In this document: one piece after another, positions 8,994-16,951 of the stretch | Layout of the letters: every line of letters begins with the position of its first letter | Position numbering within the stretch: position 1 is the first letter of the stretch | Source: Candidatus Avelusimicrobium cornigerorum | GTDB lineage: Bacteria > Elusimicrobiota > Elusimicrobia > Elusimicrobiales > Elusimicrobiaceae | Reading direction: 5' to 3' | Assembly: GCA_002309715.1 (NCBI GenBank) | Contig: DBXW01000005.1 | Location: 124,001-188,000, forward strand | DNA length: 64,000 bases | Translations under genes and position numbers: made by a program | Notes under the pieces: model-generated | The model's input: the letters and a program-made list of their open reading frames with translations, nothing else | Databases searched by the model: none | What the model was told of the DNA's origin: nothing

Positions 8994-11909
8994 TTACCTC
9001 AATAGTTCAGAAATTACTTTTACGTACGTGCTGGGTTGACGCATCGTTTCGGTATTGATGATACCGCAGCGGATGAGCATAATTTCCAACATGTGCGTAA
9101 GAATATCGTAAAAGTTTTCCCGCACGGATGGTTCGCAAACCGTCAGAGAAGGTCCTAAAATGACCGCACCGCGTAACTTTTTGTTATCACACAGGTTGGC
9201 AATTTTAAAGGCCGAGGAAATGATGTTCTCCGTAGAATAAGAAGACCGTACGGCAATATCAAATCCGCCGCTGATGCCCAACTCTTTGGCGCGTTGTTCT
9301 AACGCGTAAACCATCCAATTCATAGCACTGGAGTTATTGCTGGGATAGAAAAAACCAATACGTCCCCATTCGCCGTTGCCAACGGTGGTGATAGACGTAA
9401 TGGAAGACGGATCTTTGGAAAGCAACTCGCTGTTGGGATCTTCTCCTGTGGTAGCGAGCAGTTTTTCAAATAAAGCCGCTTGCGTACGTTGGTTTTCTTC
9501 CATGTGCGGAGCAACTAAATTTTCCAATACTTTTAAACGGCGGATACTACGCATAATGGTGCTAAGCGTAATATGTGTGCCGCTGAAGAATTGGTTAATT
9601 TGTTCGTCGGTCAAATCAATACCATTGTTGGCAATCATACTGCGAACAATCTTAAGGTGCGAATTGCCCGTAGTGGTTTTGAGTTCGGAAATCCAACCCG
9701 AATCTAATTTAAATTGAATCAAACTTTCCAAGCGGCCTAAACTTTCCGGCGGATATTTGGAAGTAATGACGATCTGCTTTTGTTCTTTTAAGAATTTATT
9801 AAGCAGTTTGGAAATATGCGCGCGGTTTTGTTCGTTAATGGCGAGCAAGTGGATATCGTCAATGAGTAAGACTTTGACGCTTTCCATAAATTTCTCAAAC
9901 TTCTCAATGTTTCCTTCCATTACATAACGTTGGATACCGCGCGAAAAACGTACACCGTTTGTCATAAATACGTTTTCTTGACCGTATTTTTTGGAAAACC
10001 CATACGCCATCGCATTTAAGAAGTGGGTTTTCCCGGTGCCGGTTGTCCCGTGGAAAACAAGCGGGTTATATAATTTGCCCGGGTTGTCTATGACGGAAAT
10101 CGCCGTAGCGTGGGCAAAGCGGTTAACGGAAAGAACGAAGTTCTCTAACGTGTAGGTCGGTAAGAGCGGCACCTCTAGCGGCCAGTTGTGCTTTTTAAGT
10201 TCGGAAAGCGGCAATTCAATAGAATAATCTATAGTGCGTGTTTTTTCCAACCCAGGTTGCGGTACATCATTAGCGGCTACCGGTTCAGGTTGAGGAGCCG
10301 ACATAGCCACTTCGGGTTGCGTGGCGGCCGGCATCGGCGCAACGGGCGCGGTCGGCGGCAAAACAGCCGGCGGCTCTTGTTTAGCGGGTAATACTAATTT
10401 GCGTTTGCCGGGGGATGCCGGTGCTTTCGGTTGCGGAGCCTGCGGCGGTTTGCGACGCAAGCGTAAGGTTGTTTTTCCGGCTTCGGATTCCTCTTCCGGC
10501 GCGACGGGTTGCGGAGCCTGCGGCGGTTTGCGACGCAAGCGTAAGGTTGTTTTCCCGGCTTCGGATTCCTCTTCCGGTGCGGCAATTTCCGGCTCAACGG
10601 GTTTTGTTTCAACCGGGGTTTCCGGCGATACCGTAGCACCCAACGGCAACGGCTGGGCGGGATCAAATTCGGGATTGGTATTTTCCGCTTCCAAAATTTT
10701 ATTTATTTCCTCTTCGGGTTTCCGGGGAAGCGGTTGGGCTAAATTGGGATCAGGCTCCGGCGTTTTGGCCGGTTTGGGCTTAACCGGTTGCGGGACTTGT
10801 ATTGATTCTGTGCGGAACGATTTTTCGTATTGCGTACGCATAAGTTCCGTACTTAACGTAGTTTCAAAGTTGAAGGTTTTTTCCAAATGTTCGTCTTCCA
10901 CTTCTCCCCGTACGGAAATATCCGGCAAGCCGTCAGCGGCATTTTGGGTTTTATCCGTTTCAGAAGTAGGCGGAATGGTATTCCCCAAGAAAGTTTCTTC
11001 CGGGATTGTGCCGTGTGCTTCTTCTTCCGGGGCGGCTTCGGAAGAACCTTCCGGACCGGTTTGTACGGATTGTACCGAAAAATCAGCCGGTTTTTTATCT
11101 TCATTTGACGGATTGGCATTTTTGCCACCGTCGGAGTTTTCCATAAATCCCAAATCTTTTTGGGAGAGTTTGCTGGTTACAGCTTGCAAGTCTGCTAAAT
11201 CCATAATTGTAGTCTGGTCCTTAATTTTTTGATCAAAAATATCAAAGGCTTTGTCTATTTCAGCCACATCATCGGCCAAATTGTTCATTTTTTCGTCGCT
11301 TTGTTTTTGCGGGTTTTTAGTAAGTGTTTTGTTTTCCAAATCTAAATACATATCGTATTTAGTTTCAGCGGCGAAGATATCTTCCAAAGGCATTTTGCCG
11401 AGCATGGTGTCTTCCATGTCTTTAATCAGCATATCTTGGTCATTGACGGGCATATCCGCCGGAGTAACCGGTTTTTCCGCCGGCGTGGCGACCGGTTCCA
11501 CAGGGGCTTGCGGGGCTTTAGGTGCCGGTGGAGCGGGCTTGTCTTTTAAAAAACTGTCGGCCGGATTGATATCCACCTGCGTGGGCGGTTTGGGAGTATT
11601 GCTCTGCGGCGTATTAAATAAAGGATTCCCCAGCGAGCCACCGGGCACAAACTGATTTACTTTGTTGGCTTGTTCGGAGCCTTCTTGCATAGCGGTGCGG
11701 ATTTTATCCAAGGTTGATTCGTCTAAATTAGCGGGCAAAGCAAAAGCGTACGTAAACGGCGGTTTAGCCGGTTGTGGGGCTTGGCAATAGCCGGCTAATT
11801 TTTTGGCAATGAGACGGGCATCGTTTTCCGTTCCGTCTATCATTAAGGTAAACGAACGGCCCGATCCTGAAACATTTGCGCTAGAAATAATATCCCAATT
11901 TGTAATCAT
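8994..11909 (-). CDS. Large DnaA-like AAA+ protein with proline-rich linker
   Basis: A 971-aa protein of unknown role. Residues 1-75 look globular ('RSFTLMIDGTENDARLIAKKLAGY'). About 76-585 is proline/glutamate-rich, low complexity and probably disordered, including a 26-aa tandem repeat. About 590-830 is a DnaA/Hda-type AAA+ domain: 'FVLSVNRFAHATAISV', Walker A 'FHGTTGTGKTHFLNAMAYG', Walker B 'VKVLLIDDIHLL', sensor I 'IVITSKYPPESL'. About 835-971 is a C-terminal domain I do not recognise. There is no DnaA domain IV (no DNA-binding helix-turn-helix signature), so it is unlikely to be the replication initiator. SD GAGGG; overlaps deoC by 4 bases. Two lipoproteins follow directly. Confidence 0.8.
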   Translation of the reverse strand: MITNWDIISSANVSGSGRSFTLMIDGTENDARLIAKKLAGYCQAPQPAKPPFTYAFALPANLDESTLDKIRTAMQEGSEQANKVNQFVPGGSLGNPLFNTPQSNTPKPPTQVDINPADSFLKDKPAPPAPKAPQAPVEPVATPAEKPVTPADMPVNDQDMLIKDMEDTMLGKMPLEDIFAAETKYDMYLDLENKTLTKNPQKQSDEKMNNLADDVAEIDKAFDIFDQKIKDQTTIMDLADLQAVTSKLSQKDLGFMENSDGGKNANPSNEDKKPADFSVQSVQTGPEGSSEAAPEEEAHGTIPEETFLGNTIPPTSETDKTQNAADGLPDISVRGEVEDEHLEKTFNFETTLSTELMRTQYEKSFRTESIQVPQPVKPKPAKTPEPDPNLAQPLPRKPEEEINKILEAENTNPEFDPAQPLPLGATVSPETPVETKPVEPEIAAPEEESEAGKTTLRLRRKPPQAPQPVAPEEESEAGKTTLRLRRKPPQAPQPKAPASPGKRKLVLPAKQEPPAVLPPTAPVAPMPAATQPEVAMSAPQPEPVAANDVPQPGLEKTRTIDYSIELPLSELKKHNWPLEVPLLPTYTLENFVLSVNRFAHATAISVIDNPGKLYNPLVFHGTTGTGKTHFLNAMAYGFSKKYGQENVFMTNGVRFSRGIQRYVMEGNIEKFEKFMESVKVLLIDDIHLLAINEQNRAHISKLLNKFLKEQKQIVITSKYPPESLGRLESLIQFKLDSGWISELKTTTGNSHLKIVRSMIANNGIDLTDEQINQFFSGTHITLSTIMRSIRRLKVLENLVAPHMEENQRTQAALFEKLLATTGEDPNSELLSKDPSSITSITTVGNGEWGRIGFFYPSNNSSAMNWMVYALEQRAKELGISGGFDIAVRSSYSTENIISSAFKIANLCDNKKLRGAVILGPSLTVCEPSVRENFYDILTHMLEIMLIRCGIINTETMRQPSTYVKVISELLR
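10429..10582. repeat. Two 78-bp tandem copies inside the DnaA-like gene
   Basis: Two near-identical in-frame units, period 78 bases (26 codons), encode 'APEEESEAGKTTLRLRRKPP' plus QAPQPV, with only a few silent differences. The first unit begins near 10429 and the second near 10507. The unit combines an acidic and a basic-proline segment inside the disordered linker. It looks like a recent tandem duplication and may vary in copy number between strains. Confidence 0.9.
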
Positions 11910-12550
11910 TTTCCCTCTATAATAGCAATGCCGCTGCTGGCTCCGATCCGGGTAGCCCCGGCGGCGGTCATAGCATCAAAATCGGTGCGGGAACGAATCC
12001 CGCCGGAGGCTTTTACCTGCATCCGGGCAGGGATAGATTTACGCATCAAGGCTACGTCTTCCGCGGTGGCACCGCCGCCGACAAATCCGGTAGATGTTTT
12101 GACAAAATCGGCTTGGGCCGCAGCGGATAACTCACACGCTTTGATTTTTTCTTCTTCGGTTAGTTGCGAAGTTTCAATAATTACTTTGAGTACTTTTCCC
12201 GGGCAGGCGTTTCGGACAGCCTCTATATCGGCTAAAACAATATCGTACTGTTTGGCCCGCAAGGCACCGATATTGATAACCATATCAATCTCATCGGCTC
12301 CGTTCTTAACGGCATCGGCGGTTTCATAGGCTTTGACGGCCGTGGTGTTGGCCCCGAGCGGAAACCCGATTACCGTGCAAACTTTTACGCCGGAATTTTG
12401 GAGTTGCTTTTTGGCGTAAGATACCCAAAACGGATTTACGCATACGCTGCAAAACCCATATTGCCGGGCTTCGTCACACAAGCGTTTAATATCCGGCTCA
12501 GTGGCGGCAGATTTCAAAAGGGTATGATCAATCAATTTAGCGGTATCCAT
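11906..12550 (-). CDS. deoC: Deoxyribose-phosphate aldolase
   Basis: A 214-aa TIM-barrel class I aldolase that cleaves 2-deoxyribose-5-phosphate to glyceraldehyde-3-phosphate and acetaldehyde. Seen: 'IDHTLLKSAATEPDIKRLC', 'VCVNPFWV', 'VIGFPLGANT', 'GADEIDMVINIGAL', the catalytic lysines in 'LKVIIETSQL' and the Schiff-base segment 'ADFVKTSTGF', then 'VKASGGIRSR' and 'RIGASSGI'. The length is normal. It follows tpiA by 15 bases, which makes sense because its product feeds triose-phosphate metabolism. An AGGT element 12 bases upstream is a weak ribosome binding site. Confidence 0.95.
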   Translation of the reverse strand: MDTAKLIDHTLLKSAATEPDIKRLCDEARQYGFCSVCVNPFWVSYAKKQLQNSGVKVCTVIGFPLGANTTAVKAYETADAVKNGADEIDMVINIGALRAKQYDIVLADIEAVRNACPGKVLKVIIETSQLTEEEKIKACELSAAAQADFVKTSTGFVGGGATAEDVALMRKSIPARMQVKASGGIRSRTDFDAMTAAGATRIGASSGIAIIEGK

Positions 12551-12564
12551 AAATTAGCAACCTG

Positions 12565-13320
12565 TTAGTTAAAGTTAATAATGCGGGCAAATTTTTCCGC
12601 AATGAGTGACTGTCCGCCTACCAGCGCACCGTCTACATCGGGTTGTGCCATAATTTCATCTACGTTAGAATCTTTCACGCTGCCGCCGTACAAAATGCGG
12701 GTGGCTTGGGCAAAATCTTCGCTATAAGCGCCGGTTAAGTATGCGCGGATAGCGGCGTGTACTTCCTGGGCTTGTTCGGGGGTGGCGGTTTTCCCGGTGC
12801 CGATCGCCCATACCGGTTCATACGCAATGACGATGCCTTTTAATTGCTCTTGGGTAAAATTGGCCAAACCGTTTTTAAGTTGAGATTCAATTACTTGCAT
12901 GGTTTTATTTTCTTCGCGCTCTTGCAACGTTTCGCCTACGCAGAAAATCACTTTCAGCCCGTGGCGCAACGCGGCGGCTACTTTTTTATTCAAAATTTCA
13001 TCGCTGTCCCCGAAAACGCTTCTGCGTTCACTGTGTCCGATTAAGGTAATCGTGGCGCCGGCATCTTTGGCTTGTACGGGGGAAACGGCGCTGGTAAAAG
13101 CACCTTTGTCTTCCCAATGAACATCTTGCGAGGCGACCTGAATTTCAGAACCCCGGGCCAGTTTGGCTACTTCCGCGAGCGATGTATAAGAAGGGGCTAC
13201 AATAATTTCGGCTTTGTTTTTATTCCCGGCTTTAGTGAGTGCCGTAATGAGCGCGGCCGATTCCGCTAAAGTGTTGTGCATCTTCCAGTTTCCGGCAATG
13301 ATAGGTGTTCTGTTAGTCAT
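12565..13320 (-). CDS. tpiA: Triosephosphate isomerase
   Basis: A 251-aa glycolytic TIM barrel interconverting DHAP and glyceraldehyde-3-phosphate. Catalytic landmarks: the N-terminal 'AGNWKMH' lysine, 'IGHSERR' histidine, 'AYEPVWAIGTGK' glutamate with the flexible loop, and phosphate-binding 'LYGGSVK' and 'GALVGGQSL'. The start is the ATG of MTNRTPIIAG at 13320, with GAGGA 6 bases upstream; the frame extends further upstream but without a ribosome site. First gene of the 13-kb minus-strand run; a likely promoter lies just upstream. Confidence 0.97.
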   Translation of the reverse strand: MTNRTPIIAGNWKMHNTLAESAALITALTKAGNKNKAEIIVAPSYTSLAEVAKLARGSEIQVASQDVHWEDKGAFTSAVSPVQAKDAGATITLIGHSERRSVFGDSDEILNKKVAAALRHGLKVIFCVGETLQEREENKTMQVIESQLKNGLANFTQEQLKGIVIAYEPVWAIGTGKTATPEQAQEVHAAIRAYLTGAYSEDFAQATRILYGGSVKDSNVDEIMAQPDVDGALVGGQSLIAEKFARIINFN

Positions 13321-13338
13321 AAGGTTCCTCGTTAAAAT

Positions 13339-13366
13339 AATATAAAACAACTTTCCCGCACCAAGG
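13339..13366 (-). promoter_or_regulatory. Candidate promoter for tpiA and the downstream gene run
   Basis: On the minus strand TTGGTG and TATTAT are separated by 16 bases, with the -10 ending about 18 bases before the tpiA ATG. It is the only good sigma70-like pair in the gap before tpiA. Coordinates are approximate. Confidence 0.5.
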
Positions 13367-13505
13367 GGGAATACTCCTATTAAATACTATCATAAAGAGA
13401 GCAAAATGAAAAGCCCATTTTAAATTTATAGGGGGAAAATACAGTTTAGCGGAAAGATATTTAAATTGCGTGGGTAATAATTAGTAGTGTTGCGTTGCCG
13501 GGGCA

Positions 13506-13531
13506 TAAAAAACCCCCGGCCGGGCCGGGGG
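13506..13531 (-). terminator. Terminator after pilin gene 1
   Basis: A GC-rich hairpin (CCCCCGGC / GCCGGGGG) is followed on the minus strand by a run of U (A-run at 13506-13512), about 20 bases after the pilin stop. A near-copy ends pilin gene 2. Confidence 0.9.
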
Positions 13532-13553
13532 TAGGTTTTATACGAAATTAACC

Positions 13554-14057
13554 TTATTTAATAAGACCAGTGCTGTTACCGGCAATGGACTTACAGGTCG
13601 CGGTAGCGCTAGTGGAGGAACTAGGCGCAGATCCACCAACGCCAGCACACCAGCGAGTTATCGCACCAGAAGAGGTCAAACTCAAGCCGATACCGTAGTA
13701 CAACGGGTCGGTAGAATCCGATACAGTGTTTGTGCCATCTTTGGTACGATCGGCATGTGCCGTGAGCGTTCCATTACCGTCAATCGAAGTCGTTAGGATG
13801 AAGTTTTTCGTTTTAGCGGTGGTGCCGTTGCTAATGTTGGGCAATTCAATGTCCAATTCATCCAAGTTGCTGGTGAAAGTGCCGGTGCTCATGTAGTAGA
13901 TTTGTTCGGCAGTGGCTAAATCACCCAACATTTGAATGGCTTCCGCCGCGCGAGACTTTTCCACCGCTTTGGTGTACTGGGGCAACGCAATGGCAGACAA
14001 AATACCGATAATCAATACGACTACCAGTAATTCAATTAAGGTGAAACCTTGTTTCAT
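13554..14057 (-). CDS. Type IV pilin-like protein, tandem copy 1
   Basis: A 167-aa prepilin. A short basic leader ends at the prepilin peptidase site (MKQG, then FTLIELLVVV), with Glu5 present, followed by a hydrophobic alpha-helix 'VVVLIIGILSAIALPQYTKA' and 'VEKSRAAEAIQMLGDLATAE'. The rest is a variable globular head ending with two cysteines (WCAG...CKS), a likely D-region disulfide. The ATG at 14057 has AAGGAGAAT upstream; a longer frame begins at 14096 but would destroy the leader. The first 60 residues match copy 2 and the upstream DNA is duplicated too. Likely surface pilus or pseudopilus. Confidence 0.92.
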   Translation of the reverse strand: MKQGFTLIELLVVVLIIGILSAIALPQYTKAVEKSRAAEAIQMLGDLATAEQIYYMSTGTFTSNLDELDIELPNISNGTTAKTKNFILTTSIDGNGTLTAHADRTKDGTNTVSDSTDPLYYGIGLSLTSSGAITRWCAGVGGSAPSSSTSATATCKSIAGNSTGLIK

Positions 14058-14150
14058 AACTATTCTCCTTTTATTACTTATATTAAAAAGCACCATAAAG
14101 GTACCTTTTACATAGTTTAATACGTTTTGAGAAAAATTTCAAGTCTTTTT
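14041..14150. repeat. Duplicated pilin upstream region, copy 1
   Basis: About 110 bases covering the ribosome site, leader and likely promoter of pilin copy 1. It is nearly identical to 14731-14850 before copy 2, showing that the duplication unit was promoter plus gene plus terminator. Confidence 0.85.
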
Positions 14151-14205
14151 TTTAAATTTTATACCCCCTAAAAATACCCCGCTTACGGGGGTAGGCTTAA
14201 GCGGG

Positions 14206-14232
14206 CATAAAAAACCCCCGGCCGGGCCGAGG
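14206..14232 (-). terminator. Terminator after pilin gene 2
   Basis: Near-copy of the hairpin at 13506-13531 (CCCCCGGCC...GGCCGAGGG), with an A-run on plus giving a U-run on minus, about 25 bases after the stop. A second small hairpin, TACCCC/GGGGGTA, lies at about 14176-14193. Confidence 0.8.
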
Positions 14233-14255
14233 GTAGGTTTTATACGAAATAAACC

Positions 14256-14747
14256 TTATTTAATAAGGCCGCTGCTATTACCAGAAATGGACTTACAGGT
14301 TGAAGATACGTCCGTTTGAACGGAAGTATCGTCTGGTCCAGCGCACCAACGGGTCAACGCACCGGCAGAGGTTAAGCTCAAACTGATACCGTAGGACAAT
14401 GGATCGGAAGAATCCGAAACTACGTTAGCACCATCTTTGGTGCGAGCGGCAGTCGCCAAGAGCGATGGAGTAGTGGCCCTTACCGTCAGGATGAAGTTTT
14501 TCGTTTTAGCAGTGTTTTCTATAATGTTGGGAAATTCAATGTCCAATTCATCCAATTTGTCAGTGAAAGAGCCGGTGCTCATGTAGTAGATTTGTTCGGC
14601 AGTAGCCAAATCACCCAACATTTGAATGGCTTCTGCGGCGCGGGACTTTTCCACCGCTTTGGTGTACTGAGGCAGCGCAATGGCAGACAAAATACCGATA
14701 ATCAATACGACTACCAGTAATTCAATTAAGGTGAAACCTTGTTTCAT
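14256..14747 (-). CDS. Type IV pilin-like protein, tandem copy 2
   Basis: A 163-aa prepilin with the same leader (MKQG/FTLIELL), N-terminal helix and 'MLGDLATAEQIYYMSTGSFT' segment as its neighbour. The head diverges after about residue 60, with several indels in the C-terminal third, but the pair of C-terminal cysteines is kept (WCAGP...CKSISG). SD AAGGAGAAT precedes the ATG. Both copies share about 100 bases of upstream sequence containing TTGAAA-17-TAAACT, a plausible promoter, so they are probably co-expressed from separate promoters. It could be a major pilin or a pseudopilin; no assembly ATPase is in the window. Confidence 0.92.
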   Translation of the reverse strand: MKQGFTLIELLVVVLIIGILSAIALPQYTKAVEKSRAAEAIQMLGDLATAEQIYYMSTGSFTDKLDELDIEFPNIIENTAKTKNFILTVRATTPSLLATAARTKDGANVVSDSSDPLSYGISLSLTSAGALTRWCAGPDDTSVQTDVSSTCKSISGNSSGLIK

Positions 14748-14850
14748 AATTATTCTCCTTTATTACTTATATTAAAAAGCACTATAAAGGTACCTTTTAC
14801 ATAATTTAATACGTTTTGAGAAAAAATTCAAGTCCTTTTTTTAAATTTGA
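14731..14850. repeat. Duplicated pilin upstream region, copy 2
   Basis: Partner of 14041-14150. On the minus strand both contain TTGAAA (seen here as an imperfect form), a 17-base spacer and TAAACT or a close variant, then AAGGAGAAT before ATG. Confidence 0.85.
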
Positions 14851-14905
14851 TATATCGCTCTAAAATACCCCACCGAAACAAGCATGATGGGATATCCCAT
14901 TAAAA

Positions 14906-14914
14906 TGCTATAAT
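14906..14914 (+). promoter_or_regulatory. Extended -10 promoter; leaderless rbfA mRNA
   Basis: TGCTATAAT ends 7 bases before the rbfA ATG at 14922 and no Shine-Dalgarno is present, so transcription should start at or next to the A of the ATG. Confidence 0.7.
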
Positions 14915-14921
14915 CTACTAT

Positions 14922-15281
14922 ATGATAGATAGAATTAAACGTTTGGAAACCCTTTTATTAGAGGAAATCAATACCCTTATCACCCGCAAGGCCGCCAATG
15001 GCGACTTTGGTGGGGTTGTTACCATTACCGCGGTGCACGTATCTAAAGACTTAACAACGGCGAAGGTCTACTTCTCGGTATTTGGTTCGCCCGAAGACCG
15101 CCAAAAAACGCAAGAGGCGCTGAGCCTGTTACGCAAGGAAATCGGCGCGCAACTGCGCGGACGGTTGCATTTGAAACGCATCCCGTCGTTTACGTTTGAG
15201 TATGATGACACGCCGGAAAAAGCATCCCGCGTAGAAGCCATTTTTCAAGTTATTGAAAAGGAACACGAGCATGGAAAATAG
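14922..15281 (+). CDS. rbfA: Ribosome-binding factor A
   Basis: A 119-aa KH-like 30S maturation factor. The pattern 'MIDRIKRLETLLLEEINTLI', 'GVVTITAVHVSKDLTTAKVYFSVFG', 'LLRKEIGAQLRGRLHLKRIPSFTFEYD' and a terminal 'VEAIFQVIEKE' is typical. The length is normal. First gene of rbfA-nrnA-truB-ribF, an arrangement widely conserved downstream of infB. Here infB, nusA and rimP are in a separate operon 12 kb away on the other strand. Probably translated from a leaderless mRNA. Confidence 0.95.
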   Translation: MIDRIKRLETLLLEEINTLITRKAANGDFGGVVTITAVHVSKDLTTAKVYFSVFGSPEDRQKTQEALSLLRKEIGAQLRGRLHLKRIPSFTFEYDDTPEKASRVEAIFQVIEKEHEHGK

Positions 15282-16263
15282 ACCGGATAGTTTTCAAGCC
15301 ATTTGGAAGGCAATCTTTGCCGGGAAAAAGTTTTTTATTGCCGGGCATTTAAATCCCGACGGCGATTCGTTGGGTTGTACGTTAGCCATGACCTCTTTAT
15401 TAGAGCGGCTTGGCAAAACCGTGTATGCGTATGCCGCACCGGCCATCGGCAATGATTTGAAATTTCTGCCCGGCCTGGATAAAGTACACGTGGGAGAACT
15501 TCCCCAAATCCCCGATTTTGATACCATTATTTTGCTGGAGTGTTCTGATAGAAAACGCGGCGGGGATTTAGATTATATTTTAGACGCGGCTAAGACGTTG
15601 GTTAACATAGACCACCATCTGGTAAGCGACGCATACGGTCACGTTAATCACATTGATTCCGGTGCTTCTTCTACGGCGGAAATTATTTTCCAATTATATG
15701 AAGCGTCTGAAGAGGGTATCTTGCCCACTCCCGCAGAGGCTACGTGCTTATATACCGGTGTGGTGACCGATACGGGGCGTTTTGTCCATACCAACACCAC
15801 GGCAGAGGCATTGCGTGTTGCGTCGGCTTTGGTGGCGCTTGGGGCGGATGTCCAAAAAATCAATCAAATAATTTACTTCACTAAATCATACATTGAATTA
15901 AAATTATTAGGCCGCGCTTTGGAAAAAATGGAAATGCGCTTTGATAATAAGTACAGCGAAATTATTTTAACCAAGCGCGATTTTGAAACGTTCGGCGCAA
16001 CGCCCTCGCAAACACAAGGCATTGTCAGCCAGCCGACGATGATTCCCGGGGTGGAAATATCGGCTCTGATCAAAGAAGAGTCGGATAAGGTATCTGTCAA
16101 TTTGCGCTCACGCGGTCGGGCCGATGTCAGCCGTATCGCCCAACAATTCGGTGGCGGCGGACACGCGCGTGCGGCCGGGTGCAAAATAACCGGCAAGACC
16201 GTTACGGAAGTAGCCGACGCCCTGGCTGAAGTGGTGCAAGATGTTGTTAAACAACTCGGTTGA
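15271..16263 (+). CDS. nrnA: DHH/DHHA1 phosphoesterase, NrnA-type (oligoribonuclease / pAp phosphatase)
   Basis: A 330-aa two-domain phosphoesterase. DHH motifs with metal ligands: 'AGHLNPDGDSLGCTLA', 'LLECSDRKRGG', 'VNIDHHLVSDAYG' and 'TGVVTDTGRFVHTNT'. The C-terminal DHHA1 domain ends in 'FGGGGHARAAGCKI'. NrnA enzymes degrade short RNAs (nanoRNA) and dephosphorylate pAp. The ATG at 15271 has AAAAGGA about 9 bases upstream, inside the end of rbfA (11-base overlap); an in-frame TTG at 15253 is less likely. It overlaps truB by 23 bases, so the operon is tightly coupled. Confidence 0.92.
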   Translation: MENRPDSFQAIWKAIFAGKKFFIAGHLNPDGDSLGCTLAMTSLLERLGKTVYAYAAPAIGNDLKFLPGLDKVHVGELPQIPDFDTIILLECSDRKRGGDLDYILDAAKTLVNIDHHLVSDAYGHVNHIDSGASSTAEIIFQLYEASEEGILPTPAEATCLYTGVVTDTGRFVHTNTTAEALRVASALVALGADVQKINQIIYFTKSYIELKLLGRALEKMEMRFDNKYSEIILTKRDFETFGATPSQTQGIVSQPTMIPGVEISALIKEESDKVSVNLRSRGRADVSRIAQQFGGGGHARAAGCKITGKTVTEVADALAEVVQDVVKQLG

Positions 16264-16951
16264 AGAAATTCCCGGCGGACTACTGCTTATTGATAAGCCA
16301 AAAGATTTTTCTTCGCATGATGTGGTGGCGATTGCCCGGCGCGTGCTGAAGGTAAAAAAAATTGGGCATAGCGGTACGTTGGATCCGATGGCCACGGGGC
16401 TACTTGTTTTACTGGTCGGCCGGGCCGCTACTAAACAGCAAGACCGGTTTTTAAAATTATCCAAAACATATTCGGCTACATTGACTTTAGGCAGAGAAAC
16501 CGATTCGTGGGACGCTTACGGCAACATGACGGTGCAGGCGCCCGTGCCGGAACTCTCGCAAGCATTGGTGGAACAAGCGGCCCAAAAACTTTCTGGCGAA
16601 ATTGAACAGCCCATTCCGTTTTTTAGTGCTAAAAAAATACAAGGTCGGCCGATGTATTCGCTAGCGCGGCAAGGGCAAACGATAGAGCGCAAATATAATA
16701 AGGTAACCGTGAATTGGGCAGATATTTGTTTGCGTGCGCCGGATACAATAGATTTTACGGTGCACTGTTCTTGCGGTACATACGTGCGGGCACTTGGATA
16801 TTTGCTCGCGCGGCAATTGGGTACGGTGGGGCATTTAACCGCATTGCGGCGGATGAGCATTGGAGAATATAATGTAGCCAATGCTTTTGACGGCGCAAAA
16901 TTAAAGCAAACTCCGGTTGAACAACTTTACAAAAGGATTATCGTGGTATGA
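16241..16951 (+). CDS. truB: tRNA pseudouridine-55 synthase
   Basis: A 236-aa synthase that makes pseudouridine 55 in the T-loop of tRNAs. 'GGLLLIDKPKDFSSHDVV', the catalytic aspartate motif 'GHSGTLDPMATGLLVLLVG', 'KTYSATLTLGRETDSWDAYG' and the late 'CSCGTYVRALGYLLARQLG' are diagnostic. It is shorter than E. coli TruB because the C-terminal PUA domain is missing, as in many bacteria. Its start lies inside nrnA and its stop overlaps ribF (ATGA). Confidence 0.95.
   Translation: MLLNNSVEEIPGGLLLIDKPKDFSSHDVVAIARRVLKVKKIGHSGTLDPMATGLLVLLVGRAATKQQDRFLKLSKTYSATLTLGRETDSWDAYGNMTVQAPVPELSQALVEQAAQKLSGEIEQPIPFFSAKKIQGRPMYSLARQGQTIERKYNKVTVNWADICLRAPDTIDFTVHCSCGTYVRALGYLLARQLGTVGHLTALRRMSIGEYNVANAFDGAKLKQTPVEQLYKRIIVV

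Noticed and set aside
10321..11232. 303-aa plus-strand open frame
   Set aside because: Antisense to the proline/glutamate-rich part of the DnaA-like gene; glycine/serine-rich, low-complexity translation with no ribosome site. A by-product of codon bias.
13554..14747. Sigma54 promoter for the pilin genes
   Set aside because: No TGGCAC-N5-TTGCA type site was found; a sigma70-like TTGAAA-17-TAAACT is a better fit.
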